A stretch of DNA of 64,000 nucleotides, taken from the NCBI GenBank assembly GCA_963921825.1, contig OY997593.1, positions 68,184,039-68,248,038 on the forward strand, given 5' to 3'. This document shows positions 45,637 through 60,400 of the stretch, one piece after another. Each line of letters starts with the position of its first letter. Position 1 is the first letter of the stretch. The stretch is from Erodium maritimum (taxonomy: Eukaryota > Streptophyta > Magnoliopsida > Geraniales > Geraniaceae). The translations under genes and the position numbers were made by a program. The notes under the pieces were generated by a model. It ran no database searches. It was not told the origin of the DNA and was given only the letters and a program-made list of their open reading frames with translations.

Positions 45637-47993
45637 ATGGTTCGTTGGCCTCTATGTTGGTTGATGTTTTTGGTTTTCAATTTAGCCACCGGAGAAACAC
45701 AAGGTCCTAACAAGGGTGAAGATCCGGACAGCTACAACCAGATTGAGTGCAACCGGGTGCAAAGGTGCAGAGGTGGTCCGGCCATCCGCTTTCCATTCAG
45801 GCTCAGAGACCACCATCCTGTTCACTGTGGCCATCTCGATCCAGCTTTTGAGCTATCTTGCGATGAAAATAACCATACAGTCCTTCATCTGCCCCGAGCA
45901 ACCAGATTGTTTGTGAAGAAGATTCATTTCGTCAGACAGGAGATTGAAATATACAATCCATATGATAACGGTTGCTTCCCACGGCTGATTCTCAACAACC
46001 CTCGTCTCAACCTGACTGAATCCCCTTTTCACTACATCGACGACAATTATGGTGCACACAGTTTTCACATTTTGAATTGCTCCATCCAAATCGATGAGCA
46101 TCAAGTTCGTAATAATGAGTATATTCCAGGGAAAATATCTTGCTTGAGTATTCCTGGTTATGCTGTGAGAGGTGTCTATGGGGAGGACTCCATTCCAAAT
46201 CTAATAGGTTGCTCCACCGTTAGTGTCACTCCCGTCATTCCTTACCACTGGATCCTACCGCGATCTAACATGAAGAAGCCGGGTATTTACTTAAACTGGA
46301 TCGTGCCGAATTGCGTCAAGTGTGAACAAAAAGACCGGGGATGCAGATTCAAGAGTGTTAACAACACTACAGTCACAACAGAAACTGAGTGTTTCCACTT
46401 GGAATCTACAGGTGCACAAACAGTTTAATTATACACATGTGTAATTATATTTGCTGTATCATTTCACCAACTACTAAATTTAATTAGACAAACTTGTAAT
46501 TCCATACAAAATCAAACCCAAAACATAGGAATTTTGTAGATCTTAATGATTCAATTATTAGCATTTACCTTTCATAATTTACCCTCATGTCCCAATGACT
46601 ACAGTAGTTAAAACTAACAGAATATCACTTGGTAACTTATGACTAATTAACATAGAAATAATATAGTTATTTAGGGATGAAAGAGTACACAACCTTATCT
46701 ATATATGCATGAGTTTCTCTGATGTATTGGTTGTCTTCCTTAATTAACAGATTCAAAAAGGATACAATTGATGATAGGTATGTTTGTTTATATTTATCGT
46801 ACCTAATTATATATGATAGCTAGCAAGTACTAGGTGTAACGAAAATCTAAATTAGATATTTGATGTATAAATTTGTAGGTGTGATTCTAGGGTCTTTCTT
46901 CCTCATAGTAGCAGCAATTGGACTCTATCATATACACAAGTCTTATGAATTGAAGAAGAATAATGAGGTCAAGATTAAGCAATTTCTAACTGATTACAAA
47001 TCCCTCAAGGCCACAAGGTATTCTTATGCTGATATTAAGGTCATTACGAACCAATTCAATCAAGAACTGGGACAAGGTGCATTTGGAACTGTGTATAAGG
47101 GGAGGCTTGCTAGCAACATTCTAGTTGCCGTCAAGATTCTTACTAGCGATTCCACAAGAAATGGAGAAGAGTTTATAAATGAAGTGGCTTCCATGGGAAG
47201 AATCCATCATGTCAATGTCGCCCGCTTGGTCGGCTTCTGTGCTGACGGAGCTCACAGGGCACTTGTATACGAGTTCTTGCCAAACAAGTCCTTGGATAAG
47301 TTCATAGTTCCGGAGAATGGAGATGGTAAGAGCGTTGTACTTGGTTTGGAGAAGCTTCAGGATATTGCATTGGGCATAGCCAAGGGGATGGAGTACCTTC
47401 ACCATGGTTGCGACCAACAAATCCTTCATTTTGATATCAAACCTCACAACATCCTTCTAGACCACAACTTCGTTCCTAAAATTTCAGATTTTGGTCTGGC
47501 AAAACTTTGTTCCAAGGAGAAAAGTGTTGTGACCATGACGGCGGCAAGAGGAACAATGGGATACATAGCACCAGAAGTGGCATCTAAGAATTTTGGCAAA
47601 CCATCCTACAAGTCAGATGTCTATAGTTATGGAATGTTGCTGTTTGAAATGGTGGGAGGGAGGAAGAACATTGATATCAATGCAGAAAATTCGAGTCAGG
47701 TGTACTTCCCTGAATGGATTTATAAGCACATAGATCAAAGCGAAGAAATGAGAATCGATATTGAAGAAAAAGGGCAAATCAAGATTGCTAAGAAACTGGC
47801 GATCGTGGCATTAAAGTGCATTCAGTGGCACCCTATGGACCGACCTTCAATGAAAGTCGTGGTTCAAATGCTAGAGGGGGAAGGGGACAATCTCACCGTC
47901 CCGCCAAACCCTTTTGCCTCCACCAAGAAAATTGGCAATAGACCAACCAGCCCCCAAAACCTGGAGTTGGGAATTATTTCGGAAGGCGAATAA
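45637..47993 (+). CDS. LRK10L-type receptor-like kinase, 3 exons with 27 nt microexon, 638 aa
   Basis: Exons 45637-46411, 46751-46777 (27 nt) and 46879-47993 sum to 1917 nt in frame. The microexon supplies codons for SKRIQLMI that lead into the membrane helix (about 269-285). The N-terminal signal peptide (about 1-19) is followed by a GUB_WAK-like domain (C-R-G-G-P-A-I-R-F-P-F, HCG..., FELSCDENNHTVL) and a Cys-rich WAK-associated part (PNCVKCEQKDRGCRF). The kinase has GQGAFG at about 332-337, Lys 353, H-F-D-I-K-P-H-N at about 451 (non-RD) and DFG at about 471. It is complete and stop-free. It probably arose by duplication with inversion from the same ancestor as its neighbour, though the ectodomains are well diverged. 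Confidence 0.92.
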
Positions 47994-49000
47994 CGGGTAC
48001 TCTGTTAAAGTTGGGGAATAATCTTGTTCAAACATAGATCAATTCAGTGTAGCAAATGTAATGTTTTTAGTTTTGGTATCATTTGAGATGTAATGGTATG
48101 AAATTATGAATAAGCCACTGTGTGTACTACTCCATCCTAAAATCTTAACAACAAACCACATTATTCACATATAATTGACAAATGTTTTTAGCAAAATGAA
48201 TTGCATCACAGCTAACCATTTATGCACATTTCACTCCAATAAACATTCCCAGAACACAGAGAAACATTAAACCACAATCTTCACATAACAAGCATATAAA
48301 CCACAATTTCTCTGAAAATGAACTCAACTCATACTGATTTGAAACTGAAGAGGCAAAATCTAGAAACTTACTCGATTCTTCGATAGGAAAATACAATAGC
48401 TACTCGATTCTGATCCGTGCGCTATCTGTCTGGTTCGAATCCTCATCTCCATGTTCATCCCTTCACCTGAAAACCTAACCAGCGATCTCAAAGTTTTGTC
48501 CGCCTTGGGAAAATGGTGAAAACTGAAAACAGGTGTAAATGTAAATGTCCAAATGTAGTTACTTACTATTTAAATTGTAAAGGTTATATTCAATAGGGAT
48601 AATCTCAATAAAAATACACTAATTTTGTCACTTTCCTAGCTTTTATTTTAGCATAAACGATTTTTTTTTATTAATAAACTGCAGAATAATCAAAAGCCAA
48701 TATATAATAGGTGAAAATGAAAAAGATATGACACAAGCTGGCATACAATAAGTGAAAAAAAATGAAAAGAGTATGATATAGTTTCGATAAAAACCGAAAC
48801 GATGACTCTATAGTAATAATATCCGGCTATTCTAGGCGATCTAAGGGGTCCCCTATTCATACAGTGAATGGCATGAGAGATCTAAATAATGTTTTCCGTC
48901 TCAATTCGTTCAAATTTGTGTTCTCTCGAGAAGTTGCCAAAGAGTTTTTTTTAAAAAGAGGAGATTGGGAGTCGGATAGAATTTGAACCCAAGGGAGTAG
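47994..49000. other. Intergenic AT-rich DNA
   Basis: Holds the receptor kinase 3'UTR (AATAAG near 48108). No gene or clear repeat is recognised further on; short frames only. Confidence 0.4.
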
Positions 49001-49860
49001 AGTGTGGCTTCTCTTGGACACATCGTGATGCCCTAACATTCTCATTGGGACCAACGAGACTGTTTGACAGATTGGTAGGCTGCCTGGGATCCCTGGTCGT
49101 GATCTCCTCCACGTTCGAGCTATATCGAACTAACCGAATAAAGTTCTTAGGTAGACATCCCTCACTTTATTTCTCTGGTCGGGTTCAGCATGGTTGGCCG
49201 GATGTGGACCAGACAACTGATTCGAAACATGACGTTCTTAGGGCGAAGATCCCCCGGGCGTCCATGATTGTGGAACATAGTCGTCGGGTGCCTCCACCAC
49301 GAGCTCTTAGCTACGGATCGGCCACCAAGGGTCAGCCCTAAACGGGGGGCGTCGACACTCGCAGCGAGAACCCCAAGGCGGAAAAGGAGGATTGTTCTCC
49401 CTCGAATTAGGGTTACCCCGGTTCTCGATTAGAAGAGGTGCCAGTATTGGTGTGTGGTGGCGTCCCGTATGTATCAGGACGTCGGATGAACTGCATCCCG
49501 TGAGTGGTCGGAGTGGGGAGAGGGATTGAAGGCGCACGACCGCCCGTGGGGTCATCAAGGAGCAGTCATCCTAAGGTCGACCACTCATCTTCAATCAGAA
49601 GTCAATGGCGAGTTGAGCTCGACGAGTGGGGGGCGAGCAATCTGATATGGAGGTAAGAGGTCTCATGCAGACGAACGCATCCAGCAAGAGAAGGGGACCA
49701 GAACGAGGCAAGGCCATTGCACGGGGGATTGGTCCATGAGGCCCATTGTGCCGGGTGGAACGAGGTAAGGCAACGCACAAGACAACTACAACGATGAGAG
49801 GCAAACATGAGGGGGGACAGAGGGGATGTGGCGACGTCAATGGGGTTTGGGACTCCCATT
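49000..49860 (+). mobile_element. GC-rich retroelement debris
   Basis: This block is GC-rich, with a 98-codon frame at 49045 and others split by stops. The phrase CGAGACTGTTTGACAGA near 49065 matches CGAGACTGCTTGGCAGA near 53635, so the two GC-rich blocks are copies of one family. The family itself I link, loosely, to LINE ORF1 through the better-preserved copy at 53.5-55.0 kb. Confidence 0.4.
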
Positions 49861-50164
49861 TCCATGTTTTTTTTTGTATTTTACAATTAAAAAATTAATG
49901 AATTTTTCTCTCAACAAAAATATTTGTTTAAATTTGAATTCTATTTCATTTGAAGAGGGCTTAAATTTAAAAGGGCAATTTGGGATATTATTAAATATAA
50001 AACTGGCTGCCATAGTGCCATATATATGGACCAGACCATTTCACTTCTAAATAAACTTATTCACTGAAAGAAGAGAAACGAAACCTGAGAGTGGTCCGAG
50101 TATCAATCGGCGACCAAATCTGGGTTTTGTCCAACAATTACACAAACAGTTGGCGTTGCTTTAA

Positions 50165-52111
<1,947 letters not shown>

Positions 52112-53280
52112 AGATCTGTTTTGTCTATGCTGATTATATTTCAAATCATGTATGTTCTTATTGGCTCCCCCCAGGTTTTATGAGTCAATTGTTTTGGGGG
52201 TTTAATTTGTTGTTGATTATTATATGAAACCCTTTATGTGTTGTTCCTTGATGATTTTGTTGTTAATTCTCTTACATGAGATATATTCTTTTACTTGTCT
52301 TCTGACTTGTTTGAAATTGCATTTTTGTTGCACTTCATATTATTTTGTTTCAAAATGTTGACTTTGTCCTTAATATTATAAATAAATAAAAAAAGAAAAG
52401 AAAATCAGACTCTTCACATCCCAAGTATAATAAAAACCAAGGCAGCCACTTTTTCAAAAAATAAATTCTATATGATAGTCAAGAAAGCGGAGAAATTTTA
52501 CTTTAGTCTAATCTTCAACTTTCGTCTTCACATGTTTTCAAACAAATAAACCATTAAAATTTGAACCTCTGATTTCAAGAAGGTGAGAGAACTCTCTGAT
52601 CACGGGATCATCCCAAGTGAACGACAGTAGGAGTTTGTAGCCTAAACATGAGAAACAAGTAGGATACAATATCAACTACAACAATTGGGGTTCTGGTGAA
52701 TTTGTTGACCCTTCACCTCCTGAACCCTTGGTTGTGTGTCCACAACCTTGTGCTAAACCAAATCACATTTATTGCCAACAAAACTTGCACACGTTTTCAT
52801 TTACATACCCATCAAATGTCATTCAGCATTATGTTCACTGATTTACAAGCCATGTTTAAGTAAAAAGGGAAAAACAACCACTCCCAACCTAGGTTGTCTC
52901 GAGACTCTCGACCACATGAAGCTGAGATTGGAAAATAATTATAACATGGTAAGTAACCCTCGATATAACATAACAAAATTTATCAAAGATAAACATTACA
53001 TTTTAAAGATAACCCAAAACAAGTAATGAACTTGCGTACCAAACACATGAAGCATAGGAATAGAACATGATGACTCATAGTTTGCAGCTTCACTTTCTTT
53101 CCATGAATCTCCACCGTCCTAACTTTCTGAAAAGATCATAATGACATTAACAACTCTAGTGAATTCAAACAAAATATGCTATAGTACATTACAAGTAGAG
53201 ACTTAGAACATATACAATGGTGCAATTCTAGTAGAAGTTTGTAGTATGGTGCAATTCTATCATAAAAATTGCGGGATTTT
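52112..53280. other. RABA 3' flank and intergenic DNA
   Basis: AT-rich. No gene is supported; the 84-codon frame at 52772 looks like chance. Confidence 0.4.
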
Positions 53281-53539
53281 ATTATGGAAACATAAAGGGA
53301 GGTCGAGACGTGGTTTTGGATTTGGACAGGTCCAAAATGCTTATCCTACAACTAATAAATATGGTTACTTCATGTGAAACATTAGGGGGTTTATCCCGGT
53401 TCTCGTGATTAGGTGGTACTATCACTTCTCCTGCCTCCAATCGGGTGGACTTGTGGTACTTCAGATATTTGTTGGCCCTGCGATGAAGGACTCGTTGGAT
53501 GAAAAAGACTAGGTGGTTGAGGAGCTCTCTAGAAAAAAG

Positions 53540-54900
53540 AGGAGGCATAGGATTAAGTGGTGTCAGGTCCTAGTGGATTGGGGTATGGCTCCTCCACAAC
53601 ACCCCGCTGGTCCCCGAACGATTCATTGGAGCTGACGAGACTGCTTGGCAGACCACACATTTTGCCCCTCGGGGCTGTCCACCTCAATCAGGCCGAAGAT
53701 GATGTCCAACGTCCTCTTTTTGTGTTACAGGGAAGGTTCCACACATGTTGGGCAGAATGAGACTTAAACTTTTCTTACTTCATCAACCCCATCCAAGAAG
53801 CATGTAAGGCCTTAGCGCCTCTAGCTCCTGCCTCAGGTTAGGCTGGATTTCATGTGTTGTCTCGGGGGATGTCAACAATTCTCCCTAGGGCTCCACAAAT
53901 AACAGCCACTTCAATGGGGACCCGGTTTCTCGCTCCACGGGTACGCGAAGTCCTTAGGCAGGAAGTCCTAGGTCGAAGTTGGGGGTCGGTCGTAGTGGCT
54001 CGAAGATTAGTGAAAATCCAGTCGACGTGGTCATGGCAAAACCCCTCGAGACGAATTGGCCCGAGGCGGAATCGGGTCCGAACAATCTTGGCGGACATCT
54101 CGCCCTAGGTTAGAAGCCTTTTCCACCATCAAGGACAGGTCGAATAGTGGTGCAGAGGAGTTTTTATTCTTCGGCTCCCGTGGGCAGTTCACATCCACAT
54201 GTATGATGCACCCGCACTCAAGATAGAAGGTCGGTAATCTCTCATTCTGAAGGAAAGCCCAAACGGGGAAGAGAAATCTCGAGATGCTCTGATAGATAGT
54301 GCGCCAAAGAGGGCCAGCTAGGTCCTTCTAGAAATGGACTTAGAGTTTTCTTCCCCGACCTGGCCCTCGTTGGTCGGTCTCCACGATCACAAAATCGCCA
54401 AAGGCCTCTTCCACGGTGAATCTCGTGGTGAATGCGAGGCCACCCAAGGGGAGGTCAAAGACCCTCGTCCACATTCGCACGCAAGAGAACGGGAGGGTTG
54501 TCGGATTGATATGTGGGGGAGATGTTCTCCATGATTACAGGCTCTCGGTCGAAGGACCATGGTTCCACTCGTCGAATCCGCTCCTTTGCCACTTAGGAGG
54601 AGAAGTAAAATCTCGAGATCTCCCACCCTAGGTCATGAACCACAAAGCCATCATCGCCTTATACCTTTACCATAAGTCTTTCCAATGTCGGCCGAGTGTA
54701 GATCCTTTTCGTGAAGAGACGTTCGGCGAGGCCAAAAGTTGTTTGGGTCGTGCACAAATCATCCTCCAATGCCATCGGGACGACGATGATCCGATCTTCT
54801 TCATCTTCCACGATAATGGTACAAATCTTTCTTATAATCCTCGGAAGCCCTCTATCAGAGGGAGATCGCATGAGGGAAGTAGCCCCGAGACGTGATGGTT
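53540..54900 (-). pseudogene. LINE ORF1 (DUF4283 plus zinc knuckle), decayed
   Basis: On the minus strand, with frame changes, 54871-54660 reads 'PMALEDDLCTTQTTFGLAER...RPTLERLMVKV', then 'RRVEPWSFDREPVIMEN' near 54560, the DUF4283 core ending in its W-x-F-D motif. At about 54470-54200 comes 'RMWTRVFDLPLGGLAF', 'DFVIVETDQRG' and 'NERLPTFYLECGCIIHVDVN', matching the zf-CCHC_4 knuckle with its first Cys replaced by Tyr. These are the gag-like ORF1 parts of plant L1 elements, which bind element RNA. Several stops are present and there is no ORF2 beside it. Confidence 0.65.
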
Positions 54901-54967
54901 GTTCAGTTGGGACGACGACAAGCTGAAAATGGCACCGAGATAGGAAATGTCAGGTTAAGACGGTGAC

Positions 54968-55276
54968 GTGTTGGAAATGATACCGATAGAGACATCAATA
55001 ACAGAGAGCGGAGGGAGGGGTAGGGATCAGTCTGGTTGGTTTTCTCCTAGGTCTCGTGGGTTTGGTAAAGGAGTGGGGGCATCACCCAATGAGCCTCGGA
55101 ACCCATCTTATCGGTCAATGGTTCAATGGGCACACGAAACGAGGACGGAAGTAGATTTTCCACGTGTGCGTTGGACAGATGAGCGTGGGGAGCGTTCGTT
55201 GATTGAGATGGCGCCATTAAAGAGGAGAAGGAGAGATATGAGAAATCCTATCAAGACGATGACATGGAGTTTGTAG
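54968..55276 (+). other. Short basic open frame, unidentified
   Basis: A 102-codon plus-strand frame rich in Arg and Gly (SGGRGRDQSGWFSPRSRGFG). Probably part of the surrounding retroelement debris; no family recognised. Confidence 0.2.
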
Positions 55277-55282
55277 TATGTT

Positions 55283-55373
55283 TTTTTTTGAAAGGAAATG
55301 GAGATATTCATTAATATAAAGTAACTCGGGGACCCCACAGTGGAAAGTCGCCGTACATAAACCAAACTAGAAT
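55283..55373 (-). mobile_element. 5'-truncated retroposed fragment, 91 bp, with 16 bp target duplication
   Basis: The direct repeat GAGTTTGTAGTATGTT occurs at 55267-55282 and 55374-55389. The insert starts with a T run (a poly(A) tail on the minus strand) followed by GAAAGGAAATGGAGATATTC. A variable-length long duplication, an A tail and severe 5' truncation are the signature of LINE-driven insertion. Confidence 0.85.
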
Positions 55374-55389
55374 GAGTTTGTAGTATGTT

Positions 55390-56280
55390 AATTACTACTA
55401 ATTCAGTTAAAATATATTTCTTTTGTTTGTTTATTCGATAAGGTCATACAATTGTAAAACTCCAATTAACTATATCTAATATGTTGATTATGTTAAAATT
55501 ATTGGAGGTCTTTCTCTTAACCTTTCCCAGTAAAGAGGAAAAATATAGGTACTCTGCAGCCCTACATGGTTTGACACTCAAAAGTCTCCAAACAAAAATA
55601 AATAAACGTGAAATATGAAATAACGAGAACACCTTCCTAATTAGAAAGGTTCATAGACGGATATCTACCTTTTTGGAGGGAATTTGCATTCGTCCGTGTG
55701 ATATAGGTTTGAATTTTTTTGATCCACAACACGCCCATAACAAATGGATATTCGGAGGATCCGTTTTGCGTGATTCACAAAATGTATACCAAAACATAAT
55801 ATGAAAATTATTTTTAGGAATAAAACTAACACAGTTCCTTGATTGAAGTCATTTCGGACTCTTAGTTACATTTTATAAAAAAGTACTACACCTTAATTCA
55901 TTACAATACACATATAGTTGGGTCGATATCATGGATTTTGTAGTATGACCGGTGGAACTCTATGTATTAAATGTGTTTGACACCATATACGAACGTGTGG
56001 ATCATCTATATATCTAAATATCTTAATTTGTAATCCGTCCACATTGTTAGGAATCAATAAAATTCAATTCATCATCCATTCACTCATATGTGGATGAATA
56101 ACAGATGGATAGCAAGCCGGAAAGATAAATAGACCGGACGGATCAACGAGTGTTTTTGTCGGGCCCATGAGAAAGACTTATTTTATTTCATTCACTTTTC
56201 TGCATTTGGGCTAAATAATCGAAAAAGGCCCATTTATGGTCTTGTGATGTGATGGGCCGATGACCAGCCATGATACCCTA
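55390..56280. other. AT-rich intergenic DNA before the LeuRS promoter
   Basis: No gene is recognised; only short frames. Confidence 0.4.
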
Positions 56281-56299
56281 AAACCCGACCCTTATCTCT

Positions 56300-57437
56300 C
56301 TCTCCCTCTCCTATTTGTTTCGCTACCTCTTTCTCTTTCGAGTCTCTATGTATTGTACGGCGGGTTAGCGGCTGTGGCGGCGACTAGTTGAAGCTCAGAG
56401 ACGCAGCTGGTTTGAAGGTCTCGTTCTGGCTTTTCGATTGCTCAGGCAAAAGCTGCCCAGAATCCCAGTTGATGCTCTGAGCAGATCCGTGCTCATCCAG
56501 AGGTTTGTGTTCATCGAAAGCTTCTTCTCTCAGTATGTTTGTCAGATTGTTTATTGTATATCGATATATTTGATGGAATTGAAATGGTGACTTAAAGTTA
56601 CATACTTTGAACTTTTAATTATCTGTTTTGATGTTGAAACTGTTGCTAAAGTTTTGTTTTTTAACCTGGTAATCGACCCTTTTGTGTTTAATTGTTTATA
56701 GTTCTGTTTGATTTGCTAGTCTTATTATGATTCTTCATTGGTAGGGGAGTAGAGTTAACACAGCCATTATGTAGCTTATTTGGCTGATGGGTCACCATTC
56801 GAACAGAACTGAATTGATTTTCTTATCTATAATTTGTGATGCATCTGATGGAATTGAAATGGGGGCTCATATTTATATGCTGTGAGGTCTCTGTTCTAGT
56901 TATGATTCTACGTTTGGGATAGAAAGTTCAAATCTTGTCGGGGGTTGGGATGGGTTATATTAGAAGGGAGTTGCACACCCATTGTGTAGCTCATTTGGCT
57001 TATGGGTTTTCATTCAAACAACAACAAAAATTGATTTATTTTTATTGAATTAACATGATTGCATTTTATGAACCAACGCTTGACTGTTTGGTCTTCAACC
57101 CGAGAAGCTCTTTCCATTGGGAGAGGTTGGTTAGGCGTTGTGTTTTATACTCCAACCGATGACTATGCCGTATGCAAGAAGATAACTTGGCCCTCTTTCC
57201 CGTTTTAGTTGTCAGTTTTACTAAAACCAGCTGTCCCAGTTTCACAGTTTCACTGCCCCCTTTCCTTCTTGGTAAGGATGTTATGTTTGGTTACTACTTG
57301 AGTTTGTTATAATAACTACTACACACGAGGGAAGGTCAATCATTGATAGAATTGCCCATAAGTTTATTGTGAGGATTCAATTTATATGGATTTGTGATGT
57401 AGCCTTTCTTTCTTACAGTAACTGTTGGTTTCACGAA
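56300..57437 (+). promoter_or_regulatory. 5' leader of the LeuRS gene with an intron
   Basis: CT-rich leader-like sequence at about 56300-56500 ends at CATCCAGAG followed by GTTTGTG (donor at about 56503). The next good acceptor is TTTCTTTCTTACAG at 57418, 19 bases before the ATG. The intron is about 0.9 kb. Further untranslated exons inside cannot be excluded. Confidence 0.55.
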
Positions 57438-60400
57438 ATGGCATCAGAGGGTGGGAAGAGCTTTGCAAGGAGGGACCGCCTGCGGGGGATAGAGGAAGAA
57501 GTTCAGAAATGGTGGGAGGAGATGGATGTATTCAAAGCCGAATCTTGTGAAAACCCTCCTAAGCCAGGGGAGAAGTTTTTTGGAAACTTTCCATTCCCTT
57601 ACATGAACGGATTCTTGCATCTTGGCCATGCTTTCTCGCTTTCCAAGCTTGAATTTGCTGCAGCTTATCATAGATTAAGAGGTGCCAATGTACTTTTGCC
57701 TTTTGGTTTCCATTGCACGGGCATGCCCATCAAAGCATCAGCAGACAAACTTGCAAGAGAGATTCAGCAGTTTGGGAATCCACCCGTCTTTCCTACTGAT
57801 GTGGTGGAACAAGTAAACCCAGAGCCAGAACCTGAGGATGCAAATGTAGGGGAGCAACCAGATAAGTTCAAGGGCAAGAAGTCAAAAGCTGTATCAAAAT
57901 CAGGAGGACAAGTGTACCAGTGGGAGATTATGCGTAGTTTTGGGCTTGATGATAGTGAGATAGCCCGGTTCCAAGATCCATATAACTGGCTGACCTTTTT
58001 CCCTCCCATAGCGGTGGAAGATCTTAAACTTTTTGGGTTGAGTTGTGACTGGAGACGCTCCTTCATCACTACAGACATGAACCCATTTTTTGATTCCTTT
58101 GTTCGGTGGCAAATGAGGAAGTTGAAGTCTCTGGGTAAGGTTGTCAAAGATGTTAGATACACAATATACTCTCCCTTAGATGGCCAGCCTTGTGCAGACC
58201 ATGACAGGGCAAGTGGAGAGGGAGTTCAGCCCCAAGATTATACCCTAATCAAAATGGAAGTTATAGCACCTTACCCTCCAAAATTGGGTGCTTTGGAGGG
58301 AAAAAGAGTATTTTTGGCTGCTGCAACGCTGAGACCTGAAACCATGTATGGCCAAACAAATGCATGGGTTTTGCCTGATGGAAAATACGGAGCATATGAA
58401 ATCAACGAAACCGATGTGTTTGTTACTGCTCAGAAAGCGGCCTTAAACCTAGCTTATCAGAAGTTCTCAAGGGTTCCGGAGAAACCCACTTGCTTGCTTG
58501 AGCTGACTGGCCATGACATGATTGGGCTTCCATTGAAGTCCCCTCTATCACTCAATGAAGTCATATACGCTCTTCCTATGTTGACCATACTGATGGACAA
58601 AGGTACAGGGGTTGTGACTAGTGTGCCTAGTGATTCTCCTGATGATTATATGGCCATGCATGATCTGAAAGCAAAACCAGCTCTTAGAGCTAAGTACGGT
58701 GTGAAAGATGAATGGGTACTGCCCTTTGAGACTATACCAATCATTAACATACCAGAATTCGGAGATAAGGCTGCTGAAAAAGTTTGCATGGATCTGAAAA
58801 TCAAAAGCCAGAATGAGAAAGAGAAGCTGCAAGAGGCAAAGAGGTTGACATACCTTAAAGGGTTTAATGAAGGGGTGTTACTTGTTGGAGAGTATGCAGG
58901 GAGGAGGGTTCAGGAAGTCAAGCCATTGATCAGAAACATGCTTCTAGAGACAGGACAGGCTATTATGTATAGTGAGCCTGAGAAACGGGTTATGTCCAGG
59001 TCAGGTGATGAGTGTGTTGTGGCTCTTACAGACCAGTGGTACATAACATATGGAGAAGAAGAATGGAAGAAACTGGCAGAGGAATGCTTATCCAACATGA
59101 ATTTATACTCTGATGAGACACGTCATGGATTTGATCATACTTTGGGCTGGCTGAATCAATGGGCCTGTTCACGTTCTTTCGGGCTTGGTACTCGCATTCC
59201 ATGGGATGAACAATTTCTGGTGGAGTCGTTATCTGACTCCACTCTTTACATGGCTTATTATACCATTGCTCACCTGTTACATGATGGAGATTTGTATGGA
59301 TCCAGTACCAAAATGAAAGCTGAGCAGATGACTGATGAGGTTTGGGATTTTGTTATTTGTGATGGCCCGTATCCCAAATCAACCACCATATCTTCTGAAA
59401 TTCTTAACAAGATGAGGCAGGAATTTGAGTATTGGTACCCATTTGACCTTCGAGTCTCTGGTAAGGACCTCATCCAAAACCATTTGACATTCACTATCTA
59501 CAACCACACTGCACTTATGCCTAAGAAGCACTGGCCCCGTGGCTTTAGATGCAATGGGCACATCATGCTCAACTCTGAGAAGATGTCCAAGTCTACAGGA
59601 AACTTTAGGACACTGCGTCAATCCATTGAAGAATTTTCTGCCGATGCTACAAGAATCTCTTTGGCTGATGCCGGGGACGGTGTTGATGATGCAAATTTCG
59701 TTTTTGAGGTTGCAAATGCCGCGATCCTCAAGCTCACTAAAGAACTTACGTGGATGGAAGAGGTTCTGGCTGCAGAATCATCATTGAGAAGTGGGCCACC
59801 ATCTACCTATGCAGACAGGGTGTTTGCAAATGAGATCAACATTGCTGTCAAATCGGTTGAACAACATTACCAGAACTGTATGTTCAGAGAAGCTCTCAAG
59901 AACGGGTTTTATGATCTTCAAAATGCTAGAGATGCATACAGATTAGCTTGTGGAAGCATGGGAATGAACCGTGATTTGGTATTGCGTTATATGGATGTGG
60001 AGACACGACTTATTACTCCAATCTGCCCACATTATGCTGAGTATGTGTGGAGGATCGTTCTAAAGAAGGATGGGTTTGTGGTGAAAGCAGGATGGCCTAA
60101 GGGTGATGCCCCGGATCTGACCCTCAAGAGTGCCAATAAGTATTTACATGATTCAATTAGTAGGATGAAGAAGCTCTATGAAACTCAGGTGTCGGGTCCA
60201 AAGAAGAAGAACAAGAAAGGAGCTCCAGCTTCAGCTCCATCAGCAACCGAAAACATCAAGCTAACAAGAGGGTTGATATATGTGAATGAGCAATATGATG
60301 GGTGGAAAGCAGAGTGCTTGAGGATACTCCAAAACAAGTTCAACAGTGAGACTCGCTCTTTTGCACCGGATACAGATTCAGAGATATCGAATGTCATACA

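Noticed and set aside
57369-57437. Upstream in-frame ATG extending LeuRS by 23 residues
   Set aside because: It lies within the predicted 5'UTR intron, before the acceptor at 57418, and is unlike known LeuRS N-termini.
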